Shown: positions 22,731 through 30,656 of the stretch, piece by piece
Layout: every line of letters starts with the position of its first letter
How positions within the stretch are numbered: position 1 is the first letter of the stretch
DNA from: JAUYIW01 sp043818555
GTDB lineage: Bacteria > Patescibacteriota > Patescibacteriia > UBA9934
Length of the DNA stretch: 47,468 nucleotides
Direction: 5' to 3'
Assembly: GCA_043818555.1 (NCBI GenBank)
Contig: JBDRFP010000006.1
Location: forward strand, 1 to 47,468
Position numbers and translations under genes: made by a program
Notes under the pieces: model-generated
Told to the model about the DNA's origin: nothing
Database searches by the model: none
Seen by the model: the letters and a program-made list of their open reading frames with translations, nothing else

Positions 22731-23165
22731 TTATTTAGTTTTGATAAATTTTACAATGCTGCCAATGGTTCCGACAATGTAGGCGATCGGGCAGACTAGT
22801 AAACCAATAATGAAGAACCCGGCGCTGAGTATCCCCGCAATGTAGGAAACAGCGGGCAGATGTTCAGTGACTATCGCGAGCGCGTAGAACAGATTATGAA
22901 GTACAGCACCTATCAAAACACCGGCAGACGCGAAGCCTGTAACCAACAAATATCGTCGAGCTGGCTTAGGCAGCTTTGCGCGGAGCGTCAGGACTGTCAA
23001 AGCAACGCCGAGACCTGAGAATAGAACAAACGGGATCAGAAAGATCTCCGACCCGCTCAGCAATTCCCTAACCTGCGGTACGGCCATCTCGAGAATAATC
23101 AAAACGAAAGCGGCGATCAATAAGTAAAAGGTGGTATTTAAATATTTGTTCTTTTTAAATAGCAT
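22731..23165 (-). CDS. Hypothetical four-helix membrane protein
   Basis: 144 residues with four hydrophobic helices (~11-28, ~40-60, ~73-92 and ~110-137; AVPQVRELLSGSEIFLIPFVLFSGLGVALTVLTL, YLLVTGFASAGVLIGAVLHNLFYAL, SYIAGILSAGFFIIGLLVCPIAYIVGTIG). No family recognised. It overlaps the end of the FN3 gene by 11 bp and precedes the 22478 gene, so it lies inside a run of envelope genes. Confidence 0.7.
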   Translation of the reverse strand: MLFKKNKYLNTTFYLLIAAFVLIILEMAVPQVRELLSGSEIFLIPFVLFSGLGVALTVLTLRAKLPKPARRYLLVTGFASAGVLIGAVLHNLFYALAIVTEHLPAVSYIAGILSAGFFIIGLLVCPIAYIVGTIGSIVKFIKTK

Positions 23166-24777
23166 ATGATATCAATGTAATTTTAAATAGTATATTCAGG
23201 AATATGATTAGGGCTTTAAAAATATCGAGTAACAAAGTGCAAATTTTATTAACAACCGGCGTCAGCCGTACTTTGTCATTGATAATATTGTCAGTTATAT
23301 ATCTTGTTGCTAACTGTTCTGAAACATATCCATCCGCATCTACGCGCAGCGCGTAAGTTCCGGCCGGAACAATAAAGCCAAACACACCCCGATCATCGAT
23401 TTGTTGTGGGTTTGTTTGATTGAATTTCTCTGCTGGCCAAATCGTCAGGCCACCGTCCCCCTCAGTATAGAGCGTCACGCTTGCCCCGGCAACAGGCCAC
23501 GCCCGCTTGCCATGAACCTCAAACACCTCTCCAAAAGACGCGACTTCCAAGGCAATTGTCTCACGCAACTCTGAGCCATTCACTAAAGGGACTTGGAGCT
23601 CGCCTTTAAAAGCGCCTGCGACCGACGGAGAAACAATTTCAACTTCGTATGCTCCACGCTCCTTTCTATATCGCAACATGTATTGTGAGCCGTTAAGTTC
23701 AAATGTTGGAATTAGAACCCCGGCAGGCAGTGCATTTGCGGCTAAGGATATTACAAACGCAGAATTTCTGAAAATATGCATTCCCTGATCCGGGTCATAG
23801 TAAAGACTCACAGTATTTACAGCTGCATTCGCAGATATGGCGCTGGCCGGGAATTCATATTCAATCGGTTCCGGCAGGCTCTCTTCTGCTTCTTCGGGAA
23901 ATTCATCAGTAGGTCGGGCTATGATTTCGCTCGGTTCATCAAGCGCCTCATCGATCGGTTGAGACGGGGCCTCGACAGGCTCTTCAGACACTTCTTCTTG
24001 CGCGCCGGTCTCTGTATCTTCGGGTTTGACAATAACTTCAGGCTCAACAGCTTCCCTTTCTATTCTGGCCGATACAATCGCGCCCGAAGACGCGTTCCAG
24101 GAGCTGTCATAGCTAAAGGCTGTGTAAAAATAGTCAGTCCCCTGCTGAACGGCCGAGTCTAAAACTTGTTCTACGCTTCCTTCAAAGACAAGAACGCCTG
24201 TCCCTGGAATATGGCAGTAGCCACTAAAGCATTTTTCAATACGAACAACAAAAAAATCTTCCTCAACAGGATTTACCCACGAAAGCTGAATTGCACCATC
24301 CACCACAGTAGCTGTAAGCGCCCGCACATTTGATGGCGGAGAAGTATCTGGGGGTGGCATGGTTGTAACCTCTACCCAGTCTGTAACACTTTCGTTCCCT
24401 GAGTGGTCGATTTGAACTATTCGAAACTGATAGGTTGTACTGTCAGACAGCCCATCCAAAACCGTCTCATGTTTAACAAAATAAATTTCTTCGGCTTTTT
24501 CCAAAACATTATCTGAGCCGGCTTCAACATATTCGACTCTCCCTTTTGCGCTTTCGCTTGTTTTCCAGGTTAGCGTGATCGAGTGTGCGCTGATCTCTTC
24601 TATCTCCAAATCAAAAATTAACGGAGCGCTACGATCAAATACCCCGCCACCTGTGGCAGACGGCGCTTCCTCGCCCACTACTTCAGCGGTCGTGCCGACA
24701 TCATCTGAATATACGAGATCCGTGATCGCCAAAAAACAGCAAGTAACTAACAAAACGCAAACATATGTTTTATGCAT
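23155..24777 (-). CDS. Secreted/anchored protein with two FN3 domains
   Basis: About 540 residues from ATG 24777, chosen because it gives a classic signal peptide (HKTYVCVLLVTCCFLAITDLVYS); an ATG at 24813 would add 12 residues. Domains: FN3-like at ~50-140 (ITLTWKTSESAKGRVEY, YQFRIVQIDHSGNES) and ~142-240 (IQLSWVNPVEEDFFVVRIEKC), then an acidic E/P/T linker (~245-310), a beta domain, and a carboxypeptidase-regulatory-like domain (VAGASVTLYTEGDGG ... GTYALRVDADGYV, ~430-500). A C-terminal hydrophobic helix (CTLLLDIFKALIIFLNILFKI) should anchor it. Likely displayed on the cell surface together with the two genes upstream. Confidence 0.85.
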   Translation of the reverse strand: MHKTYVCVLLVTCCFLAITDLVYSDDVGTTAEVVGEEAPSATGGGVFDRSAPLIFDLEIEEISAHSITLTWKTSESAKGRVEYVEAGSDNVLEKAEEIYFVKHETVLDGLSDSTTYQFRIVQIDHSGNESVTDWVEVTTMPPPDTSPPSNVRALTATVVDGAIQLSWVNPVEEDFFVVRIEKCFSGYCHIPGTGVLVFEGSVEQVLDSAVQQGTDYFYTAFSYDSSWNASSGAIVSARIEREAVEPEVIVKPEDTETGAQEEVSEEPVEAPSQPIDEALDEPSEIIARPTDEFPEEAEESLPEPIEYEFPASAISANAAVNTVSLYYDPDQGMHIFRNSAFVISLAANALPAGVLIPTFELNGSQYMLRYRKERGAYEVEIVSPSVAGAFKGELQVPLVNGSELRETIALEVASFGEVFEVHGKRAWPVAGASVTLYTEGDGGLTIWPAEKFNQTNPQQIDDRGVFGFIVPAGTYALRVDADGYVSEQLATRYITDNIINDKVRLTPVVNKICTLLLDIFKALIIFLNILFKITLISYAI

Positions 24778-24844
24778 TTTCACACTAAAAACTACTAAAT
24801 TTTTCCGTATCATCCTCTGTGGAACCGCATCGCTTCCCCGCCAC

Positions 24845-26056
24845 TTACTCGATCTTCAGTAAATCTGTGTATTTATCTGCCTTACGCTTCTTCAAATATA
24901 TAGCAATACAGACGCACATAGCTACCATCAGCAACACAGCAAAGACTAGCGCACCGCTTCCCAGACCAGCCCTTACAGTGATTGTTTTTGAATTTGATTT
25001 TATCCCCGCGTACTCAACATAACCTGTAAGAGAATATTTTCCTGTTGACTCAGGCTGAAAGAAGACCGAAAGCGTTTCTTCAGCCCCAATGCGCGTCCCT
25101 ACCGTGTTGCTTTCCAAAACCTCAACTATTGAACCGTTTTTTGCAACTTCTACAATTAGCTTCGAGATAAGGTTTGATGCTCCTGTGTTTGTAAACAGTC
25201 CCTCAAGTTTTACCAACTCGCCAACGGAAGGATGCGCGTCACTTGCTGTAAACAACATAAGCTCGCCCTGATTCTCCAGCGTTCCCGTAGGAGCAACGTC
25301 AAAAATAACTTCCGTTTCATAAAGTAGCTCGTCGTTGTTATAAATTGTTATGGTTGCCCAGTACTGTTCGGATGAAAAGTCATTATTGAAAGGAACTACG
25401 AAATCCTCACGACTAAACGCGCGCGCAGGCTCGACTTTTGAAAAATCAGTTATTTCGGTTTCTGAAAGAAAAATTTCGTGATACTTATCCCAAAATTCAA
25501 TAGCAATTTTTGTTGGCGCGGCCGCTACATTCCCAATATTATCGATTGTTACAATTAGCTGCATTGGCCATCCTTGTTCAAAAACAGGAATTTCAACGCT
25601 TTCCACCGAATAATCCAATAATTGTTCTCCTGTGACTTCAAGTGTAATTTGCGCTAGGGCATCTATGGATATTGCAACATCGTTGGTTCCGCCTGTCTCG
25701 TCTCCCGTATCGCCGGCGACAAACCTTACATTCCCGGTATATTCTCCATTTGCGGCATCCTCAGGTACTGCCACAATGATGGTTACGGGGAATTGTTGAT
25801 CGCCTGATGGGATCGTGAATGTGTTTCCATGATTAGTCGATACCCAGTCGGCTATCTCTCCTTCCCCCTCAACTGTAAATGATATTTCCTCATTAGCATC
25901 GCCTCTGCTAAGAACGATTTCCCGTTCCACAATTGCGCCTCGAACCAAGTTTTCAATCGAAATTCTTGAAGGACTTATCCCAAGCCCGAGCGCATCGACA
26001 TTTACTGGCAGGAATAACAATATCGATAAGATGAGCGCGCTAATGATGTTTTTCAT
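24845..26056 (-). CDS. Membrane-anchored beta-sandwich surface protein
   Basis: 403 residues. Signal peptide MKNIISALILSILLFLPVNVDA. LGLGISPSRISIENLVRGAIVEREIVLSR begins a beta domain like those of WxL/DUF916-type and COG1470-type surface proteins. It is followed by CARDB-like repeats (MQLIVTIDNIGNVAAAPTKIAI at ~170-190; GELVKLEGLFTNTGASN at ~280). A C-terminal helix (GALVFAVLLMVAMCVCIAIYLKKRKADK) gives a single-pass anchor with a short cytoplasmic tail. Between the FN3 gene and the Cys-rich gene, all same strand; probably one surface assembly. Confidence 0.8.
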   Translation of the reverse strand: MKNIISALILSILLFLPVNVDALGLGISPSRISIENLVRGAIVEREIVLSRGDANEEISFTVEGEGEIADWVSTNHGNTFTIPSGDQQFPVTIIVAVPEDAANGEYTGNVRFVAGDTGDETGGTNDVAISIDALAQITLEVTGEQLLDYSVESVEIPVFEQGWPMQLIVTIDNIGNVAAAPTKIAIEFWDKYHEIFLSETEITDFSKVEPARAFSREDFVVPFNNDFSSEQYWATITIYNNDELLYETEVIFDVAPTGTLENQGELMLFTASDAHPSVGELVKLEGLFTNTGASNLISKLIVEVAKNGSIVEVLESNTVGTRIGAEETLSVFFQPESTGKYSLTGYVEYAGIKSNSKTITVRAGLGSGALVFAVLLMVAMCVCIAIYLKKRKADKYTDLLKIE

Positions 26057-26089
26057 AAGTATTTGCTTAGTTGTTCAGCCGAGTGATAT

Positions 26090-27130
26090 TTAACCGGACA
26101 CGGCCGTAAATGTATTCGTACCCGAGCATGAACCTCCGACTCCGGTTGCAGGCATGGTGAGCCCCCAAAATATATCGTCTGTTACGGCTACTCCCGTGCT
26201 TTGCGGGAGTGTAAGCGTAAGCGTTTCCGGCGAACCCGTAAGTGAATTCGCAAGAGAGGCGTATGTAACATCAGATGTATCATATTTCTGACTGACGGCA
26301 TTAATGATACCAATAGTACAGGTCATTATTGTCCCGCTGATCTGCGCGTCGATTTCTTCGTTACCTGTGTTTGTTACAACTGTAGTTTGGTTTGTAACCC
26401 CGGTATTTCCACTCAGAGCCACCGATCCATACGCAATCGTACTCGTGACATTCAAAGCGGTTAATGTGTCCATCTCGATCACATCCGTATCGGCCGTTCC
26501 GTTTCCGGCCAGGTCAATCGGCGTAACTTCGCATGTCCAATCCGTAGCTTCGTAGGTTGAGCCTGCGTCAGTCGGGTCGGCATAGTATTGAATTAAATTT
26601 GTACAGGTGTATGTTGCTGTCAAGTCACTGCCTCCGCCCGTACAGCTGCCACCATCCACATTACACGGAATTGCGGAATAGCAATTATTACTATCTCCAC
26701 TGCAACCCGATCCAGATCCAACATTTGTACGATAGAAAACTGCGCTCCCGGTTGTTATGTCCTCGCAGCCATTGTTGTCAGTGACTGTTGCCGTGCAGGT
26801 AACAGCAGTAGTGGTGTTTTCGGTCAGAGTCATGGATCCGGCTCCGGCATTCACAGAGGCGCTGGAAGCAATAGGGATGGCGTTTGTTACACTCACACTT
26901 GTTGAGGATGAATCTGCGTTTACACTTTGAATAACTACTCCTCCGATGCAAAAAATCGAAAAAATAGCTGTCAACATTCCTATACAAAAAGCTAATTCAG
27001 TACTCCAGTGGATCGGAGCATAACCTCCGTCCTTTTCGTGAAGCTGTCTGTACCATGCAAATTTTCTGCAAAACACACTATGGCACCTGTGGCTTGTGCC
27101 TTGGCGGATAAAGTCAAGAATGTTTTTCAT
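26090..27130 (-). CDS. Secreted Cys-rich Thr/Ser-rich surface protein
   Basis: About 346 residues from ATG 27130 (MKNILDFIRQ); an earlier ATG at 27172 precedes or overlaps the likely promoter. A hydrophobic signal or anchor lies at ~50-75 (LAFCIGMLTAIFSIFCIGGVVIQ). The exported part is rich in Thr, Ser, Gly and Asn with regularly placed cysteines (VTCTATVTDNNGCEDI, GSGSGCSGDSNNCYS, CNVDGGSCTGG, YTCTNLIQ, WTCEVTPIDLAGNGTADT), suggesting disulfide-linked beta domains. It resembles a recurrent Patescibacteria exported family, but I cannot name it. First gene of the surface block 26090-24845-23155. Confidence 0.78.
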   Translation of the reverse strand: MKNILDFIRQGTSHRCHSVFCRKFAWYRQLHEKDGGYAPIHWSTELAFCIGMLTAIFSIFCIGGVVIQSVNADSSSTSVSVTNAIPIASSASVNAGAGSMTLTENTTTAVTCTATVTDNNGCEDITTGSAVFYRTNVGSGSGCSGDSNNCYSAIPCNVDGGSCTGGGSDLTATYTCTNLIQYYADPTDAGSTYEATDWTCEVTPIDLAGNGTADTDVIEMDTLTALNVTSTIAYGSVALSGNTGVTNQTTVVTNTGNEEIDAQISGTIMTCTIGIINAVSQKYDTSDVTYASLANSLTGSPETLTLTLPQSTGVAVTDDIFWGLTMPATGVGGSCSGTNTFTAVSG

Positions 27131-27152
27131 AATACAAAAATCAATTAATGAT

Positions 27153-27180
27153 ATTCTATCATGTATACACAACGATGCAA
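27153..27180 (-). promoter_or_regulatory. Promoter of the surface-protein block
   Basis: TTGCAT (27180-27175), 16 bp, TAGAAT (27158-27153) with an upstream TG (extended -10). It lies downstream of the ATG at 27172, favouring the start at 27130. Confidence 0.55.
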
Positions 27181-27210
27181 AAAAACCCCGAACCTAGTGC
27201 GGTTCAGGGG
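27179..27210 (-). terminator. Terminator of the 27239 gene
   Basis: CCCCGAACC ... GGTTCAGGGG hairpin (27186-27210) followed on the minus strand by a run of T's. Confidence 0.8.
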
Positions 27211-27238
27211 CGTGATCGCCTTGGCGATCATAGGACTG

Positions 27239-27664
27239 CTAACCGATCTCGACTACACAGCCCTTGTGGATGTAGACTGTCTGATGGGCGTGGATCGCCA
27301 ACGAATACGGGTTCAGAACTTTTTTGCGCTCCTTGTCTTCAAGCTGCACTGTTGAAGCCACAGAGCCACTGGCGATCACGGTGGCGCGAAACACTGCGCA
27401 CTCTCCTTTTCCTGCATGGCCACTGCGCCAGTAATCGCGCACATTCTCCAAGCTCCAAACTTCTCGGTCATGTAACTCGGCAAAGGCACGCGTGGCCTTG
27501 AATGCATTTGGAAAACAGAACTTGAGCCGTTTGCGCTGTGGATCTTGCCCCTTGTGCAAGCACTCCCTCATCTCGGCATAATGTTCATACCGGATTATCC
27601 CAAGTACCACTTTGTCGACCGCGCACGGCCAGGCGTAGCGCAGGAACAATTGCTCTCCAGTCAT
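27239..27664 (-). CDS. Hypothetical protein, cytoplasmic
   Basis: 141 residues, no signal peptide. Contains YAWPCAVDKVVLGIIRYEHYAEM, a basic middle (KGQDPQRKRLKFCFPNAFKATRAF) and a beta-rich C-terminus (AVFRATVIASGSVASTVQL...YIHKGCVVEIG). No family recognised. AGGAGG lies 5 nt before the ATG, the promoter is TTGGCG/TAAGAT, and its own terminator follows. Codon use is GC-rich compared with the surface block on its left. Confidence 0.7.
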   Translation of the reverse strand: MTGEQLFLRYAWPCAVDKVVLGIIRYEHYAEMRECLHKGQDPQRKRLKFCFPNAFKATRAFAELHDREVWSLENVRDYWRSGHAGKGECAVFRATVIASGSVASTVQLEDKERKKVLNPYSLAIHAHQTVYIHKGCVVEIG

Positions 27665-27691
27665 TTTTGCCTCCTGTAAAGATCGGATTTG

Positions 27692-27720
27692 ATCTTAACA
27701 CAAGACGCACATTGCGCCAA
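27692..27720 (-). promoter_or_regulatory. Promoter and ribosome site of the 27239 gene
   Basis: TTGGCG (27720-27715), 17 bp, TAAGAT (27697-27692); AGGAGG at 27675-27670. Confidence 0.65.
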
Positions 27721-27741
27721 ACAATCATTTAACCCCCATTA

Positions 27742-27953
27742 AACCTTCAGGGTTTAACCCTGAAGGTTGGATCATGAGATATTCGGTGAAATTGACCTAG
27801 CTTCAGCGAAATACTTTCAAAATCCTTGATCCTTAACCTTCAGGGTTAAACGCCCGGGGTTAAATGAAGACATTATTCGAGACATGGGTCTAACTTTGGA
27901 ATATTTTCATAAATTAACACGCCTTTAACCTTCAGGGTTAAACCCTGAAGGTT
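27742..27953. repeat. Array of three palindromes with ~92-bp period
   Basis: Copies at 27742-27768, ~27835-27863 (degenerate right arm) and 27927-27953, each with arms AACCTTCAGGG / CCCTGAAGGTT. Copy 3 is the reverse complement form of copy 1 at its centre. Intervals are 93 and 92 bp. The ~65-bp spacers are weakly similar to each other (GACCTAGCTT / GGTCTAACTT, AAATACTTTCA / GAATATTTTCA), so this is a decayed tandem duplication of a unit that includes the palindrome. Confidence 0.75.
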
Positions 27954-27960
27954 GGATGTG

Positions 27961-27976
27961 ATACCATTAATGGTAT
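27961..27976. promoter_or_regulatory. Palindrome overlapping the start codon of the DUF6390 gene
   Basis: ATACCATTAATGGTAT is a perfect 16-bp palindrome whose last two bases are the first two of the ATG at 27975. It could be an operator or block initiation. Confidence 0.45.
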
Positions 27977-28703
27977 GAACAGCATCCTCAAATGCAGTAA
28001 ATACGCTTTTGGGCCGAATAGGCTTCATTACTGTGGGCCGGACGCCAACAATGAAATTTTGGCATATATCGATTCTGGAGCAACCGACCCTGGGCTTGGA
28101 ATAATGCTTGAGAAATTTCAGACCCTGTATCCTTACTTGGAACTGATCGCGCGCGCTAACAACATTGCCGATCCGTTTGACGATCGCGTTGTTAATGCCT
28201 ACTGGCTTGGGAATAGCCTGCTCGATGCGGTCGACCGTCAGCGCATGTACAGCCACTTACTCGATGTGACCAAGTCGAAAGATAAAATGGGCGCAAAGCC
28301 GTTTGAGTACGTGGTCGATAAAATTCGCACCAGAGCAGTGCCACATCACTCATTCCATGTTTTCAACATTTGGAAACGAACTGGCTTTAACGAGGCCGAG
28401 CATACGATTGAATCGATGGACCTTTGCCGGATTAGCGCGGGAAAAGTTATAGAGCTGTCCGGGCCGTTCGTGAAAATCGAGACCGATGAACTTAAGCTCG
28501 TTGACGGCAAACTGGCGCTCGTGCCAGCTCAAAAACAAATCAGCCGTCCATTTGAAGTAGACATCAAGCTTGAAGAACTCAAAGTCGGCGACCTGGTATC
28601 GGCGCATTGGAAAATGATCTGCGAGCCGATTACCGAGCGTCAAAAGGTTGACCTGACTCACTACACTAATCTGAGTCTAGCGCTCGCCAACACAACGCTA
28701 TGA
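27975..28703 (+). CDS. DUF6390-like hydrogenase-associated protein
   Basis: 242 residues, cytoplasmic. KYAFGPNRLHYCGPDANNEILAYIDSGATDPGLGIMLEKFQTLYPYLELIARANNIADPFDDRVVNAYWLGNSLLD and the central VPHHSFHVFNIWKRTG segment agree with my recollection of DUF6390, a family found beside [NiFe]-hydrogenase genes. Conserved His/Cys (PHHSFHVF, HYCGPD) might bind metal. Its stop overlaps the start of the protease-like gene by ATGA, so the two are translated together. They converge on the hydrogenase large-subunit gene. Role in maturation or regulation is inference. Confidence 0.65.
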   Translation: MNSILKCSKYAFGPNRLHYCGPDANNEILAYIDSGATDPGLGIMLEKFQTLYPYLELIARANNIADPFDDRVVNAYWLGNSLLDAVDRQRMYSHLLDVTKSKDKMGAKPFEYVVDKIRTRAVPHHSFHVFNIWKRTGFNEAEHTIESMDLCRISAGKVIELSGPFVKIETDELKLVDGKLALVPAQKQISRPFEVDIKLEELKVGDLVSAHWKMICEPITERQKVDLTHYTNLSLALANTTL

Positions 28704-29134
28704 CGAATAACGAAAGATCCTTCGCTAAGCAACAAACGACCGCTCAGGATGACAGTGGTGGGAGAGTTATATTTGTCTTTGGAAATCCGGACGTGGAGAT
28801 TGATTCACTTCCACTCAAAATCTTGCCCGAGCTCAAAACTGCGTTGCCCAACATCAAGTTTGAAGTTCACGACCCTAACGAAGAATGGGACATCCCAGAT
28901 GATTTTATTGTTATCGATACTGTGCTCGGCATTGACGATGTTACGGTTTTTGACGATCTTGAAGCCTTTGCTGCCGCACCGCGAGTATCGCTTCACGATT
29001 TTGACGCGCTCGCAAATCTTCGACTAATGCAAAAGCTTGGCAAACTAAACAAAATAAAAATCATCGGAATCCCACCGATGATTTCAAAAGAAGTAGCTAT
29101 GAAGAAAATCGTAACACTCTTTTTAACTTTCTGA
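28700..29134 (+). CDS. Hydrogenase maturation protease-like protein with repeat-derived ends
   Basis: 144 residues. From residue ~23 on, RVIFVFGNPDVEIDSLPLKILPEL corresponds to the GNxxxxDxx opening of HycI/FrxA-type proteases, which cut the C-terminus of the [NiFe] large subunit. DFIVIDTVLGIDDVTVF holds a second acidic site, and VSLHDFDALANLRLMQKLGKL is the third conserved strand/helix. The first ~20 residues (TNNERSFAKQQTTAQDDSGG) are encoded by the right half of the dispersed CTCAGGATGACA repeat. The stop codon (TTTCTGAGG) lies in a left-half copy. So both gene ends look overwritten by repeats. Confidence 0.7.
   Translation: MTNNERSFAKQQTTAQDDSGGRVIFVFGNPDVEIDSLPLKILPELKTALPNIKFEVHDPNEEWDIPDDFIVIDTVLGIDDVTVFDDLEAFAAAPRVSLHDFDALANLRLMQKLGKLNKIKIIGIPPMISKEVAMKKIVTLFLTF
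28705..28757. repeat. Half copy of the dispersed repeat inside a coding start
   Basis: AAGATCCTTCG...CTCAGGATGACA matches the right half of the full element at 33658-33747. It is in frame with the protease gene. Confidence 0.7.
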
Positions 29135-29155
29135 GGAGTCTGCGACGAAGAATCC
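29128..29155. repeat. Half copy of the dispersed repeat at the protease stop
   Basis: TTTCTGAGG...CGAAGAATCC matches the left half of the element at 33658-33747. The TGA stop of the protease gene is within it. Confidence 0.6.
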
Positions 29156-29234
29156 AGCTAACGCGTATGGGCCCAAGCACTACGCTAGATTTTTCACTAA
29201 CGTAAAACCATCGTTCAGGAAGTTGACAGCGTCC

Positions 29235-30527
29235 CTAAACCCACTTCACCTTCAAAAAGTGCGTCGCGCAACTTGTGCACGGGTCATAAGCGCGGATCAG
29301 TTTCTCGATCTCCAACGGAATGTCCTTCTTGTCCATGGTCGGCAACAAACTCTCAACATACTTAAAAATGCTTTCCTCAATGTTAATCTGGTTCTGTCCG
29401 GTCGGCACAACAATCTCCCCTTCTTTCACAATACCTTTCCCATCAATCTCGATCTTGTGGTACAACAGCCCCCGCGGCGCCTCGATCACGGCCACACCAA
29501 CCCCTGGGGTTGGCTTTTTGTTTATGATTGACTCTTTTTTGATCTTGTTCGATTTCATCAACTCCAGCGCATGATCAACTGAGTGCAAAATCTCAATCGC
29601 CTGCGCCAGGTTGTTGTCAAAAATATCAGTTGACGGAAAACGGTTGAGCAACTTACCAAGCGACTTCTTAGTGCTCGCATGAAGTAAATCCTTGCTGACA
29701 TTTATTCTGGCAAGCGCGCCAACCATGTAACTCTCTCCCTCGTGCTTGTAGGCAGAGCCCATTGAATACGGCAACACAACATGCTCCAAATGCTCGCGTA
29801 AATCAGCCTCAGCGATCTTCTCACCTGCGCTACCTACAACCTCGCCCTCTAAAAATCCGTAATGATCCTTGCTCACCAGCCCCATGTAATTGGTTTTCCA
29901 GTCAAAATGAAACGGCGCTTCCTCGTAAATCTTTATGAGCCGAAGCACGGCTGGCCTAATCAATTCAAGCTTTTTAATCGCTTCGTTTACTTCTTTTTGA
30001 GTTGGAAAATGTAAAAACCCGCCAATTGTAGGATGTTGAGCATGAACAGCTCGACCAGAAATAATCGTAGCCAAATAATTCCCCGCTGCCTTAATTTCAA
30101 ACGCATCATGCAAAAGCTGATGCTCCTCTTTGTCATTCTCGTCAAAATCCAAAAACGAATCTTTGCCGTACAGGTCTGGCATTACAAACAAGTACAAATG
30201 CAAAGCGTGGTCGCGGATGTTCAAGCCGTACATTGTTAAATGCCGAAGCATCATAGTCTGCGCTGACGGTTCGATGCCGAGCGCGCGTTCGCTAGCTTCA
30301 ATGCTACACATTAAATGAGCGCTGGAACAAGTGCCGCAAATCCGCGCAAGTAGTTGCGGTATTGCCGCAAGCGGTTTGCCCTTGATTGCGTTAGTGAAAA
30401 ATCGTTTATTCTCCGGCAGCATGAATTTTACATCCTTAACCTTTCCGTTACGAACTTTAAGATCGAGCGCGCAGGAGCCTTCAACTTTAGCGATTCCGTC
30501 AAGTGATAAATCAAAAGTCTGATGCAT
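29235..30527 (-). CDS. [NiFe]-hydrogenase large (catalytic) subunit
   Basis: 430 residues from ATG 30527 (MHQTFDLSLDGIAKVEG). Both nickel-ligand motifs are intact: L1 RICGTCSSAH (~62-71) and L2 DPCTSCATH (~415-423), so the NiFe site should form. A seven-residue tail after the L2 His is the peptide a maturation protease would remove. VHAQHPTIGGF and VIEAPRGLLYH also fit. The size and cytosolic nature (no Tat signal on the partner) suggest a group 3-type soluble enzyme. The usual N-terminal EGH reads EGSC (16-19). The partners are the small subunit 129 bp upstream and a flavoprotein. Confidence 0.93.
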   Translation of the reverse strand: MHQTFDLSLDGIAKVEGSCALDLKVRNGKVKDVKFMLPENKRFFTNAIKGKPLAAIPQLLARICGTCSSAHLMCSIEASERALGIEPSAQTMMLRHLTMYGLNIRDHALHLYLFVMPDLYGKDSFLDFDENDKEEHQLLHDAFEIKAAGNYLATIISGRAVHAQHPTIGGFLHFPTQKEVNEAIKKLELIRPAVLRLIKIYEEAPFHFDWKTNYMGLVSKDHYGFLEGEVVGSAGEKIAEADLREHLEHVVLPYSMGSAYKHEGESYMVGALARINVSKDLLHASTKKSLGKLLNRFPSTDIFDNNLAQAIEILHSVDHALELMKSNKIKKESIINKKPTPGVGVAVIEAPRGLLYHKIEIDGKGIVKEGEIVVPTGQNQINIEESIFKYVESLLPTMDKKDIPLEIEKLIRAYDPCTSCATHFLKVKWV

Positions 30528-30656
30528 ATTGCAATTAATTACCAATTCACAAGTAGCCAACCCCCAATGAATCCTCAATTCCCAATCTCCAATTGGTCAT
30601 TGTGCATTGGATACTTATTGGCCATTGGTTACTTGGTCATTGGGTATTTTTTTATG
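30528..30656. repeat. Low-complexity CATTGG-rich spacer between hydrogenase genes
   Basis: The sequence drifts through many near-copies of CCAAT/ATTGG (ATTGGTCATTG, CATTGGATAC, CATTGGTTAC, CATTGGGTA), giving multiple short inverted pairings. There is no ORF and no clear promoter. Confidence 0.5.

Noticed and set aside
27131..27172. ATG at 27172 as start of the Cys-rich surface protein
   Set aside because: It precedes or overlaps the likely promoter -10 (27153-27158); MKNILDF at 27130 is the sensible start.
27742..27953. CRISPR array
   Set aside because: Only three palindromic units with ~65-bp spacers that resemble each other, no cas genes nearby, and one unit badly degenerate.
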